From positions 22,382-86,381 of the forward strand of contig DAOSNS010000015.1 of the NCBI GenBank assembly GCA_035373625.1: a stretch of DNA of 64,000 bases. The letters are read 5' to 3'. Positions 32,983 through 41,379 of this stretch are shown piece after piece (the stretch's first letter is position 1; the number at the start of each line of letters is the position of its first letter). Under the pieces are notes generated by a model. That model saw only the letters and a list, made by a program, of their open reading frames with translations, made no database searches and had not been told where the DNA came from. Origin of the DNA: DSWT01 sp035373625 (lineage in GTDB: Bacteria; Chloroflexota; Anaerolineae; B4-G1; SLSP01). The position numbers were made by a program, and so were the translations under genes.

Positions 32983-34101
32983 TTACAAGACGATCATGTC
33001 ATTCCGATGTACGACGACCGCGCCATAGGTGTAGCCCAGACGCTCGGCGATGCTCTCGGAATGGCAACCCTTGATTTGCTTCAGGTCTTCGCTGGTGTAG
33101 CGGACGATGCCGCGCGCGATTTCGCCATTATGCTCGTTGTAAATGGCGACGGTGTCGCCACGGTCAAAGCTGCCGTGGACGGCAGTGATGCCCGCCGGCA
33201 ACAGGCTGCTGCCGCGCCGACTAAGCGCGTCCGCCGCCCCCTTATCCACAACCAGGCGACCGGTGTGCGTGACGCCGGCCAGAATCCAGCGTTTGCGGTT
33301 CTCCGGCGGCGTATCCAGCGCCGGGAAGCGCGTCCCCAGAGCCTCTCCCCCGACGATGCGCGTGATGACGTTCGGCTCCGTCCCCGCTGCAATCACCGTA
33401 TCCGCGCCGGCGCGCCGTGCAACGGCGGCGGCTTGCAACTTCGTGGTCATGCCCCCCACCCCCAATCCGCTGCGGCTGCCGCCCGCCAGCGCGAGCAGAT
33501 TTTCGTCAATCACGTTGACCTCGTGGATGAGCTGGGCGTCGGGATGCTCACGTGGGTCAGCGGTGAATAGCCCCGGCAGGTCCGTGAGCATGATCAGCAA
33601 GTCGGCGTTTGCCAACACCGCCACAAGCGCCGAGAGATTATCGTTGTCACCGATCTTGATCTCATCGGTAGCGACGGCATCATTTTCGTTGATGACCGGG
33701 ATGATGCGATGTTCAAGGAGGGTGTTGAGTGTGTCCTGCGCATTGAGAAAGCGGTGGCGACTCTCCACATCACCGTAGGTCAGCAGAATTTGCCCGATGT
33801 GGATGCCGTAGATCTCGAAAAATCGCTCCCAGGTGAGCATCAGACGGCTCTGCCCGACGGCAGCGAGCATCTGCTTGTTGGCGACCGTGGCGGGCAGGTC
33901 GGGGAAACCGAGTCTTGCCCGGCCCACGGCCACCGCGCCCGACGTGCAAATGATGACATCGTGGCCACGATGGTGCAGCTCGGCGCATTGCCGCACCAAC
34001 TCGACCATGTGCGGAAGGCTCAACTGGCGCGTCCCGCCGGTCAAAACACTCGTACCGACTTTAATAACAATTCGTTTGCGGGATGGGACATCTGATTTCA
34101 T
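32983..34101 (-). CDS. proB: Glutamate 5-kinase
   Basis: ProB phosphorylates glutamate, the first proline step. The 372-aa protein has an N-terminal amino-acid kinase domain (RIVIKVGTSVLTGG, TSGAVAVGRARLG, NENDAVATDEIKIGDNDNLSALVA, GVGGMTTKLQAAAVARRAGADTV in two blocks). A C-terminal PUA domain (~280-365) is usual for feedback-regulated enzymes. Its ATG overlaps the gltA stop as ATGA, so the two are translationally coupled. The stop abuts the repeat array. Confidence 0.96.
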   Translation of the reverse strand: MKSDVPSRKRIVIKVGTSVLTGGTRQLSLPHMVELVRQCAELHHRGHDVIICTSGAVAVGRARLGFPDLPATVANKQMLAAVGQSRLMLTWERFFEIYGIHIGQILLTYGDVESRHRFLNAQDTLNTLLEHRIIPVINENDAVATDEIKIGDNDNLSALVAVLANADLLIMLTDLPGLFTADPREHPDAQLIHEVNVIDENLLALAGGSRSGLGVGGMTTKLQAAAVARRAGADTVIAAGTEPNVITRIVGGEALGTRFPALDTPPENRKRWILAGVTHTGRLVVDKGAADALSRRGSSLLPAGITAVHGSFDRGDTVAIYNEHNGEIARGIVRYTSEDLKQIKGCHSESIAERLGYTYGAVVVHRNDMIVL

Positions 34102-35309
34102 GCGCGCTGGTCAATCGGGATGTAGGGACGATCAACAGGGCCGACGTACAGGGCATTAGGACGGATCAGGCGATTGTTGGCGTATTGCTCCATAATGTGC
34201 GCCGTCCAACCGGCGATCCGGCACATAGCAAAGAACGGCGTCAGCAAGTCCACGGGGATGCCGAGCATGTGCAGCAGTGGCGCCATATAGAAATCTACGT
34301 TGGGGAACAGCCGTTTGCGCTCCCAAACCGCCTCGGCGACGGCGTTCGCCAGCTCGTACAAGTGGAAATCCCCCGCTTGCGCGCACAACTGATAGAGCAT
34401 GTCCTTGATGTACGGCACGCGCGAGTCGCCGGCCTTGCGGTAAATGCGGTGGCCGAAACCGAGGATGCGCTGTTTTGCGGCCAGGGCTTTGTCAATGTAC
34501 GGCTCGACGTTGTCCAGCGTTCCGATCTCGAACAGCATTTCCAGCGCGCCCTGGTTCGCCCCGCCGTGCAATGGGCCTTTGAGCGTACCCATCGCCGACG
34601 TGATCGCCGCACCCATATCCGACAGTGCGGAAGCCGTCACCCGCGCTGCGAACGTCGAGGCGTTGAAGCTGTGTTCGGCCATCAACAGCATCGTCAGGTC
34701 CATCGCGTGGGCTTCCAGGGGCGTGGGACGTTTCCCATGCATCATATACAGGAAGTTCTCCGCATGCCCCAGCTTGGGGTCCGGGTGAACCCACATTTTC
34801 CCCTGCGATTCACGACAATAGTAAGCGACCAAAGTGGGCAGTTTGGCCGTCAGATAGATGGCCTTCATCAAGCGCGATTCGGGGCGGGTGTTATCCTCGC
34901 CGGGATTGTCGGAGGCCAGGGCCGAGACCGCTGTGCGCAGCGCGTCCATCGGCTTCATATAATGGGAAAGGAAGCGCAGGATTTCATAAATGCCTGCATC
35001 CACCTCGCGTTCCGCAGCCAGCGCGGCCTTGAACGCCTCCAATTGGCTGTGGGTGGGCAGTTCGTTCGTCCACAGCAAATAGACGACTTCCTCAAAAGTG
35101 GAATGGGCGGCCAGCTCGCGGATGTCAATGCCGCGATATTGGAGCGCGCCGATGTCGCCGTTGACATCCGAGATGGCGCTGCGTGCCACGAGGACCCCCT
35201 CAAGTCCTTCGTGGACCTGCTGGTCCACCGGATACTCGCCCAAAAACATGGGCAAGCGATTATCCATCACCAGCAAGCTCTCAACTTTGAAACCCGTTCT
35301 TGTCTCCAT
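34098..35309 (-). CDS. gltA: Citrate synthase
   Basis: It condenses acetyl-CoA and oxaloacetate. The 403-aa protein has GIDIRELAAHSTFEEVVYLLW, LKGPLHGGANQGALEML with a catalytic His, ILGFGHRIYRKAGDSR with a second His, and the catalytic Asp in NVDFYMAPLLHMLGIP. A citrate versus 2-methylcitrate preference cannot be settled by eye. AGGAGG precedes the ATG. As first gene of gltA-proB-proA it would feed 2-oxoglutarate/glutamate into proline. A promoter and a structured, terminator-bearing leader lie upstream. Confidence 0.93.
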   Translation of the reverse strand: METRTGFKVESLLVMDNRLPMFLGEYPVDQQVHEGLEGVLVARSAISDVNGDIGALQYRGIDIRELAAHSTFEEVVYLLWTNELPTHSQLEAFKAALAAEREVDAGIYEILRFLSHYMKPMDALRTAVSALASDNPGEDNTRPESRLMKAIYLTAKLPTLVAYYCRESQGKMWVHPDPKLGHAENFLYMMHGKRPTPLEAHAMDLTMLLMAEHSFNASTFAARVTASALSDMGAAITSAMGTLKGPLHGGANQGALEMLFEIGTLDNVEPYIDKALAAKQRILGFGHRIYRKAGDSRVPYIKDMLYQLCAQAGDFHLYELANAVAEAVWERKRLFPNVDFYMAPLLHMLGIPVDLLTPFFAMCRIAGWTAHIMEQYANNRLIRPNALYVGPVDRPYIPIDQRA

Positions 35310-35373
35310 CGCTCCTCCTTGTGTAGAATTTGAAAATCAGCCAATCGGCAAACCAATGAATCTGCTGATATAA

Positions 35374-35408
35374 AAAATCAGCCTACCGAGAACCGGTAGG
35401 CTGATTTT
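35374..35408 (-). terminator. Intrinsic terminator in the gltA leader
   Basis: A 15-bp stem, AAAATCAGCCTACCG (35374-35388) with CGGTAGGCTGATTTT (35394-35408), and a 5-nt loop. On the minus strand it is followed by a T-run (TTTTTTATA). It lies ~65 bases upstream of the gltA ATG and downstream of its predicted promoter, the position of an attenuator. Confidence 0.9.
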
Positions 35409-35543
35409 GTGGGCTTTGATTGATTCCAGATAGCGCTAACCGGCCCTCCATACGGTGCAGGGCTTAGGCTGCTGGCGAGCCGGAATCACGATGATGCTAT
35501 GTGTTACCATACTGTGACCACTCTGGACAATCGAATCATCTAC
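35374..35543 (-). ncRNA. Candidate structured leader RNA of the gltA-proBA operon
   Basis: From a predicted start near 35543 the minus-strand leader runs ~170 nt to an intrinsic terminator before gltA. In between, GATTCC and GGAATC can close a helix (about 35422-35427 with 35480-35485) around a GGCT/AGCC hairpin and a CCCT/AGGG hairpin with a CC-GTAT-GG tip, giving a multi-branch junction. Short frames exist in the leader (e.g. MIRLSRVVTVW) but none is rich in Pro or Glu. I cannot match it to a known riboswitch. It could be a riboswitch, an attenuator or a small RNA. Confidence 0.5.
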
Positions 35544-35549
35544 TAATCT

Positions 35550-35577
35550 ATATTAGCCGAAATGCTAAACTTGTCAA
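35550..35577 (-). promoter_or_regulatory. Promoter of the gltA leader
   Basis: On the minus strand TTGACA (complement of 35572-35577), 16-base spacer, TAATAT (complement of 35550-35555). It sits just outside the left end of the MITE-2 copy at 35586. Confidence 0.7.
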
Positions 35578-35585
35578 GGTGAAAC

Positions 35586-36069
35586 CAGGGCCTTATCATT
35601 CTTGCTCTTGAGAAACGCGGAGCTGACGATCCAACGCGGATCTGACGATCCGCTCGAAGCGGTTGAGAGACGCGGAGCTGGAAACGCNNNNNNNNNNNNN
35701 NNNNNNNNNNNNNNNNNNNNNNNNNNNNNNNNNNNNNNNNNNNNNNNNNNNNNNNNNNNNNNNNNNNNNNNNNNNNNNNNNNNNNNNGCGGATCTGACGA
35801 TCCGCTCGAAGCGGTTGAGAGACGCGGAGCTGGAAACGCGGATCTGACGATCCGCTCGAAGCAGTTGAGAAACGCGGATCTGACGATCCGCTCGAAGCGG
35901 TTGAGAGACGCGGAGCTGGAAACGCGGAGCTGGCGATCCGCTTGAAGCTCAAGAAACGCGGATCTGACGATCCGCTCGAAGCAGTTGAGAAACGCGGATC
36001 TGGAAACGCGGAGCTGACGATCTGCTTGAAGCCAGATGAAGTCATCGTAACGAGAATGGTAAAGCCCTG
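35586..36069 (+). mobile_element. MITE-2, large copy with amplified hairpin array and gap
   Basis: The ends CAGGGCCTTATCATTCTTGCTC (in two parts) and the inverted TAACGAGAATGGTAAAGCCCTG match the element at 9149-9265. The interior is a tandem array of gcggatctgacgatccgc palindromes and linker words (tcgaagcggttgag, aacgcggagctgg). Bases 35688-35787 are N, so the true array length is unknown. Flanks AGGTGAAAC and AGGTGTTCA only weakly resemble a target duplication. Confidence 0.85.
35688..35787. other. Assembly gap (100 N)
   Basis: Exactly 100 N inside the MITE-2 repeat array, so it is a scaffold join of unknown real size. Confidence 0.99.
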
Positions 36070-36075
36070 AGGTGT

Positions 36076-36990
36076 TCACTCGCTCCGGGCGACGAACTTC
36101 AACGTCACCATCCCCTTGGTCAGCGCCTTAAACGTCTCGCGGGTGGTTTCGGCTAACTGCCCGGTCTCCAACCATTCGCGGATGCGCTCGTTGGGGGCCT
36201 CGACCGTCAAGACGCCATCCTCCAACGCGATGCCCACCGTGGACTCAAAAAATTTGAATTTACTGCTGCGCATCTTAGTACGCAACTCGTTCAACGTGGC
36301 TTCCCACAGTTCGGCAGCGGAAAGGGCGCGCTCTTCCGTTGAAGCCGGCGCAGTGCCTTCTGGGGTTTCCTCCAATTCTTCGGGCGCGAGCATGCTCAAT
36401 GGCAGCGGGGGAACGCCTTGCAACAGCCGTTCCAGCACCGTCTTGAAGCGCGCCGGCGGTTCCAGATGCGTCATCACCCGCCCTACCGCGATCCAGTCGG
36501 CGACGGCGTCGGCGCCGTTTTCGACCACGGCGCGACGCACCAACGTCAAATCGGGGACGGCGCCCATCTCCCGCGCAAAGCTGACCAATGCCTGGAAGGC
36601 ACTCTCAAGGCCGGGACGGAGTGGCGGGAGTTTTTCGGCAGCCTCGGCCCCCGGAACAAGCGGTTTGATCTCGCAGCGGAGGTTCAGCACAAAGTCGGTC
36701 ATGGGATCGCCGGATTGATCCAGTAGCAAATAACCGGCATCCACACATTCACGGAGCGCCCGGCCCAGCGCACCGGGCGCCTTGATGCCGGTTTTTTCTT
36801 CAAATTGCGTGAGGGTGATATGAATGGGAATCGCCCGCCCCGTTTCGATGTCGCCACCCCATGTCTGACGCAGCGCTACACACAACACCTTCCAGGCGTC
36901 CGAGGAGAGCGAAGGCATGACCTGGTCGAAAAGGATGTTACGAACAACTGTAAAGTCTGAGTATGGATTGCAGAACGGTCTGTCACTCAC
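36076..36990 (-). CDS. Winged-helix protein with C-terminal DnaA domain I
   Basis: 304 aa from GTG 36990 (GGAGGT five bases upstream). The N-terminal ~110 residues (SDAWKVLCVALRQTWGG, HITLTQFEEKTGIKAPGALGRALRECVDAGYLLL) look like a replication-initiator/DnaD-type winged helix. The middle (~120-215) is helical. The C-terminal ~75 residues (LWEATLNELRTKM, IALEDGVLTVEAPNERIREWLE, MVTLKFV) match the N-terminal domain of DnaA, which binds DnaB or regulators. No AAA+ core is present. I infer a replisome-loading or plasmid/phage-derived initiator protein. The longer frame up to 37587 only reads through the repeats. MITE-2 copies flank it on both sides. Confidence 0.7.
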   Translation of the reverse strand: MSDRPFCNPYSDFTVVRNILFDQVMPSLSSDAWKVLCVALRQTWGGDIETGRAIPIHITLTQFEEKTGIKAPGALGRALRECVDAGYLLLDQSGDPMTDFVLNLRCEIKPLVPGAEAAEKLPPLRPGLESAFQALVSFAREMGAVPDLTLVRRAVVENGADAVADWIAVGRVMTHLEPPARFKTVLERLLQGVPPLPLSMLAPEELEETPEGTAPASTEERALSAAELWEATLNELRTKMRSSKFKFFESTVGIALEDGVLTVEAPNERIREWLETGQLAETTRETFKALTKGMVTLKFVARSE

Positions 36991-37098
36991 GGCGTACCTC
37001 CACATTGTCAAGAACTTGCAGAACCTACATTTGCCCATCAGCGATTGAAGGCTTTGGAAGCCATAATAAGTATACGGCAACTTGGTAAGTCGGTCAAT

Positions 37099-37621
37099 CG
37101 GGGTCTTATCATTCTTGCTCTCTGGAAACGCGGAGCTGGCGATCCAACGCGGATCTGACGATCCAACGCGGATCTGACGATCCGCTTGAAGCAGTTGAGA
37201 AACGCGGAGCTGGCAATCCAACGCGGATCTGACGATCCGCTCGAAGCAGTCGAGAAACGCGGATCTGGAAACGCGGAGCTGGCAATCCAACGCGGATCTG
37301 ACGATCCGCTCGAAGCAGTTAAGAAACGGGCGATCCGCTTGAAGCAGTTGAGAAACGCGGAGCTGGCGATCCAACGCGGATCTGACGATCCGCTTGAAGC
37401 GGTTGAGAAACGCGGAGCTGGAAACGCGGATCTGGCGATCCAACGCGGATTTGACGATCCGCTCGAAGCAGTTAAGAAACGGGCGATCCGCTTGAAGTGG
37501 TTGAGAAACGCGGATCTGGAAACGCGGATCTGACGATCCGCTTGAAGCGGTTGAGAAACGCGGAGCTGACGATCCGCTCGAAGCCAAATGAAGTTGCTGT
37601 AACGAGAATGATAAAGGCCTG
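37099..37621 (+). mobile_element. MITE-2, second large copy with hairpin array
   Basis: Ends CGGGGTCTTATCATTCTTGC and, inverted, TAACGAGAATGATAAAGGCCTG. Flanks TCGGTCAAT (37090-37098) and TGGGTCAGT (37622-37630) match at 7 of 9 bases, a decayed target duplication. The interior repeats gcggatctgacgatccgc with linkers caatccaacgcgg, ttgaagcagttgagaa and aacgcggagctgg. It has no transposase gene. Confidence 0.85.
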
Positions 37622-37728
37622 TGGGTCAGTGGGCCTGATAGTCGTGAGTCAGATGGTCAAGCATAGCAAATGGGGAATTCACCCGAAAATACGGTATAAT
37701 GGTATCCAGATGGCACGCTACACTAACC

Positions 37729-37835
37729 GGACTTACGCAAACCGGCAGGATTTTACCGCAGAGCGCGCAGAGATCGTTGAGATTTTGTTGTCCTCGGCGG
37801 CCTGTGGTGAAAAACGGACACAATTGCATAAATCC
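37729..37835 (+). mobile_element. MITE-3, degenerate copy
   Basis: Left end GGACTTACGCAAACCGG and right end TTGCATAAATCC. The interior (ttttaccgcagagcgcgc, ctcggcgg, ggtgaaaaacgga) matches the cleaner element at 51068-51190. A TATAAT at 37695-37700 lies just upstream, but its -35 region is poor. Confidence 0.7.
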
Positions 37836-37921
37836 CAACTAAATTGACCGATGTTCACCAGCGAGAGAGGGGAAGTAACGTTCAAACGTTTCAACGGGTT
37901 TTTCAAGGAGAAACAATTAAA

Positions 37922-39712
37922 ATGGGAAATAGTTCTAAAAGCAGCTCTGGAATAAAAAGCATGCGTGTTGTGCTATCCGTGCTTGTGGGAGTTATCCTGA
38001 CGTTGGGGGTCAGTGCAGCGATGTCGGCGCCATCTTTCGAAGCACCGCCGTTCGTCTACAACAACGGGCGATTTGGCTTCGGGTTGACCAAGTCGGCGGC
38101 CACGGCGCTGAGTCATGGCTGGCCCACGTACCTCAACGCCGGGTGGTACTGGGATTGGGCCGCGCGGGGCGCGACACAATTACCGCCACTCCAGTATATA
38201 CAAACCGTGCATCTCACGCCGGTCAAGAGCAACAATGTCCAGGTCGGTTATACGGCCTCGCCCACCGGTACCGCTTTGCTCAGCGCGATCAATAAACAGC
38301 CAGGAGCAACATGGTTCATCGGCAACGAGCCGGACTGTAGTACGATGGACAACATGCGTTCAGATTGGTACGCGCGCGCTTATCACGACATGTACTATCT
38401 CATCAAAGCTGCCGATCCCACCGCCAAAGTCGCCGCCGGCAACATCGTGCAACCCACACCCCAACGCTTTATGTACCTGGACCGCATCCTGGCGGCTTAT
38501 CAGAGTTACTACGGCGAACCGCTGCCGGCAGATTTATGGAGCATTCACAGTTATATCCTCTGCGAGAAGTGCTATCCCTACAACATCCCTTCTGAGCCGT
38601 TTGCCTGGGGGGCCTGTTGGGTTCCCGACTGGCCAAGCCGCTCCGCATCGGAATCCATCGCCACATTTTACTCCGTGTACGATCACTGGGACATTAACAT
38701 TTTCAAAGAGCGGATTCAAACTTTCCGTCAATGGATGTACAACAACGGTTACCGCAACCATCCGCTGCTTATCCCCGAATACGGCATCCTGTTCTATGAA
38801 GGATTGGTCTACAGCGGCGCCACTTACGACGCCAAGAGCCGGGAGTTTATGTACGCCGGTTTCGACTGGATGCAATCGGCCCGCGATGCTACCTTCGGCT
38901 ACCGTATGGATGACAATCGGCTGGTGCAAGGTTGGGCGTGGTACAGTCTCGATCACGGGGATTTTCCGGGCGGCACCCTCTTTGATCCCTATACCTACCA
39001 GCCAACGGCGATGGGGCGGGACTATGCCGCCTATACGCGGCAGGTCACCCCTACGGTGCAACTTCTGACATTCGATCCCTACGTTGCTACGCCGGTCACA
39101 GAGACGGGCGCGGTAGTGACAGCCACCGTTTATTTTACCGTTTCTAATGCAGGAAACATTGCCAGTGGAGGGACAAGCGTAGCAAAGGTGATCAGTAACT
39201 CGGTGGTCAGCCCTACATACTACACCGTCATCGGCGGAACAACGATAGGAAGCCTGACATGCTGTGGCGATCACGAAACCGTCACTATTCCCTGGCCGGG
39301 CTATGTTGTCGGTGCCAATTACGACTTCTATATAACCATCCTGGATATAGATTTGAAAGTGGAACGTCTCTGGTCACCGATCCAACGGAGAGTTACCACA
39401 CCCACCACGGCGACACTCTATGCCACACTCAGCAACAGAGGATATTCCAATATGTATGAACCGCTAACGGTTACGTTTTACTACAGCGGCAGCATTCAGG
39501 TGCCACTAGGGAATGTTGTGATCCCGGAGCTAGGATGCTGTGGAAACCGTCAAACCGTCTCGATGACGTGGCCCAATCTCACCGACGGCATTTATCCCTT
39601 CTGTATGACGGCATCAACGACCTACATTCAAACGGAGCCGGTATGTGCCGATGTATGGATCAATCCACCTTATACCCATTACTTGCCAATCGTCGTTATG
39701 AACAGTCCATAG
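37922..39712 (+). CDS. Secreted glycoside-hydrolase-like protein with CARDB-type domains
   Basis: The 596-aa protein has a signal peptide (MRVVLSVLVGVILTLGVSAAMSA). A catalytic-type TIM barrel (~45-375) shows WFIGNEPDCSTMD (NEP motif, likely acid/base Glu) and HPLLIPEYGILF (likely nucleophile Glu), as in clan GH-A and Asl1-like hydrolases. Two CARDB/Ig-like domains follow (~380-575), each with a CCG motif (LTCCGDHETVTI, LGCCGNRQTVSM). The C-terminus HYLPIVVMNSP resembles the YLPLV tail of other secreted proteins here. AAGGAG precedes ATG 37922; the frame to 37844 is less likely. The target polysaccharide is unknown. Confidence 0.8.
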   Translation: MGNSSKSSSGIKSMRVVLSVLVGVILTLGVSAAMSAPSFEAPPFVYNNGRFGFGLTKSAATALSHGWPTYLNAGWYWDWAARGATQLPPLQYIQTVHLTPVKSNNVQVGYTASPTGTALLSAINKQPGATWFIGNEPDCSTMDNMRSDWYARAYHDMYYLIKAADPTAKVAAGNIVQPTPQRFMYLDRILAAYQSYYGEPLPADLWSIHSYILCEKCYPYNIPSEPFAWGACWVPDWPSRSASESIATFYSVYDHWDINIFKERIQTFRQWMYNNGYRNHPLLIPEYGILFYEGLVYSGATYDAKSREFMYAGFDWMQSARDATFGYRMDDNRLVQGWAWYSLDHGDFPGGTLFDPYTYQPTAMGRDYAAYTRQVTPTVQLLTFDPYVATPVTETGAVVTATVYFTVSNAGNIASGGTSVAKVISNSVVSPTYYTVIGGTTIGSLTCCGDHETVTIPWPGYVVGANYDFYITILDIDLKVERLWSPIQRRVTTPTTATLYATLSNRGYSNMYEPLTVTFYYSGSIQVPLGNVVIPELGCCGNRQTVSMTWPNLTDGIYPFCMTASTTYIQTEPVCADVWINPPYTHYLPIVVMNSP

Positions 39713-39756
39713 GCACGGACAGGAATGGAGAAGGCTCACACCGCGGTAGAGAGTTT

Positions 39757-40731
39757 TTAACTATACCCGTGATAAGGTTTGAACAGTTTGCCTACGCTGT
39801 GCCCGCTATGCACACGTTGGATGACGCCGGCCAGCAAGGGAGCAACCGATAGGACCGTCAGGTTGGGCAGGTTTTCCCGGGCGCCGGGCCGCAACGGCAC
39901 AGAGTTGGTCGTCACGATTTCTTTGATCGGCTGGGCGCGTAGCAGGTCAACGGCGTGACCGGAAAATATGGCGTGGACGAAACAGCAGTACACATCCCGC
40001 GCGCCGGCCCGTTTCATCGCCTGAACATCATCGCACATTGTCCCGGCGGTGTCTACTTCATCATCCACGATGATGACATCTTTCCCCTGCACGTCCCCGA
40101 TGACGGTGAGCACCTTCGTATGATCCTCGATGCGGCGTTTCTCCACAAAAGCCACGGGTAAATCGAGTTCCTCGGCAAAAGACCGCGCCTTTTTGGCAAA
40201 GCCCAGGTCGGCGGAGACGACCACGGCGTTCCGCAAGTCTTTCTGGCGCATATAATCGGCTAACAGGGGGAACGCCGTCAGCGCGTCACCGGGGATGCTG
40301 AAGAAGCCCTGAATCTGCCCGGCATGCAGGTCCAGGGTGATGTAACGGTCGGCGCCGGCGATCTGAATCATGTCGGCAACCAGACGCGCCGTAATCGGCA
40401 CACGAGGCTGATCTTTTTTGTCGGAGCGGCCATAGGCAAGATAAGGGATAACGGCCGTGACACGGCCGGCGGAGGCACGCTTCAACGTGTCAATGAAGAT
40501 GAGCAATTCCATCAGGTTGTCGTTGACCGGCGCCGAAGTCGTTTGAATCACAAAAGCGTCCTGGCCCCGGACGCTTTGATGAAGTTTCACAAACGTATTG
40601 TCGTTGGCGAATTTGTAGGCTTCGCGGCTTCCCAGCGGTACCCCCAATTGAGCACTGATCTCCGCCGCAAGGTCGGGACAGCCGGTGCCGCTGTAGAGAA
40701 CGATTTTCCCGTATCCCCTAGACTGTGCCAT
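39757..40731 (-). CDS. prs: Ribose-phosphate pyrophosphokinase
   Basis: It makes PRPP from ribose-5-phosphate and ATP for nucleotide, His and Trp synthesis. The 324-aa protein has KIVLYSGTGCPDLAAEI, RGQDAFVIQTTSAPVNDNLMELL, YGRSDKKDQPRVPITARLVAD and the PRPP loop DVIIVDDEVDTAGT. Start at ATG 40731 with GGGGGAG upstream. It follows the phosphatase gene, with a 26-base gap made of gactgac/aactgac heptamers. Confidence 0.96.
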   Translation of the reverse strand: MAQSRGYGKIVLYSGTGCPDLAAEISAQLGVPLGSREAYKFANDNTFVKLHQSVRGQDAFVIQTTSAPVNDNLMELLIFIDTLKRASAGRVTAVIPYLAYGRSDKKDQPRVPITARLVADMIQIAGADRYITLDLHAGQIQGFFSIPGDALTAFPLLADYMRQKDLRNAVVVSADLGFAKKARSFAEELDLPVAFVEKRRIEDHTKVLTVIGDVQGKDVIIVDDEVDTAGTMCDDVQAMKRAGARDVYCCFVHAIFSGHAVDLLRAQPIKEIVTTNSVPLRPGARENLPNLTVLSVAPLLAGVIQRVHSGHSVGKLFKPYHGYS

Positions 40732-40757
40732 ACTCCCCCCTGACTGACAACTGACGA

Positions 40758-41378
40758 CTAACAACCAAGGTGACAGGTATCGTTCATTTTGAGCAACTTG
40801 TAGTTCTCACCATCGAACTCGATGAGGTTGATAGCGCAAGTATCCTGTCCCAGATGCCAGAAACGCTCGTTGCCGAGGCCCAGGATGCCCAACAACAGCA
40901 GGCGGTTGACCACCGTATGCGCCACGATCACCACTGTGCCGCCTGCATGTCGTTCCATAATCTCATTCAGGGCGCCCATCGCGCGTAGCCGCACCGTTTG
41001 AAGCGTTTCGCCGCCGGGGATGGGGGCATCTTGCGGGCGGGTGTACCACAGTTCCAGTGCCTGTTCCCAGTGCTGCGCACGCAGCTCCTCGACAGTACGG
41101 CCTTCCCACGCGCCGAAGTTAATATCCAACAGCCCCGGATGGGCGCGCTCGTGGAGCTGAAAACACTCCGCGATCTTCTCTGCCGTCTGCCGCGCCCGCA
41201 GGAGGGGACTGCAATACACGGCGTCCGGTTTCCAATGCGCAGCAATGTGACGCGCCGTCAATTCGGCCTGCGCCATACCGGTAGCATCCAGAGAGATGTT
41301 GGCGCGACCGCGAAAACGGTCCCCTATATTCCATTCCGTCTGTCCATGTCGAACCAGGATCAATGTCGTGCAAGCCAT
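40758..41378 (-). CDS. Histidine phosphatase (phosphoglycerate mutase-like)
   Basis: The 206-aa protein has the RHG motif (LILVRHGQTEWN) near the N-terminus, the phospho-pocket segment YCSPLLRARQTAEKI, DINFGAWEGRTVEEL and a second catalytic His in VVIVAHTVVNRLLLLG. These are features of the dPGM/CobC/GpmB superfamily. The substrate cannot be assigned. The last codons are in gactaac-type heptamers. Probably in one operon with the zinc-ribbon gene (one base apart) and prs. Confidence 0.88.
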   Translation of the reverse strand: MACTTLILVRHGQTEWNIGDRFRGRANISLDATGMAQAELTARHIAAHWKPDAVYCSPLLRARQTAEKIAECFQLHERAHPGLLDINFGAWEGRTVEELRAQHWEQALELWYTRPQDAPIPGGETLQTVRLRAMGALNEIMERHAGGTVVIVAHTVVNRLLLLGILGLGNERFWHLGQDTCAINLIEFDGENYKLLKMNDTCHLGC

Positions 41379-41379
41379 A

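Noticed and set aside
35500..35545. Tetrahydrofolate riboswitch (a gtagatgattcg match)
   Set aside because: Only a 12-base similarity. The conserved downstream pairing partners of that family are not present in the gltA leader.
35590..37600. Long minus-strand coding region through the repeats (up to 503 aa from 37587)
   Set aside because: The N-terminal ~200 residues are only a translation of the hairpin array. A GTG with a good ribosome-binding site at 36990 matches where the protein fold begins.
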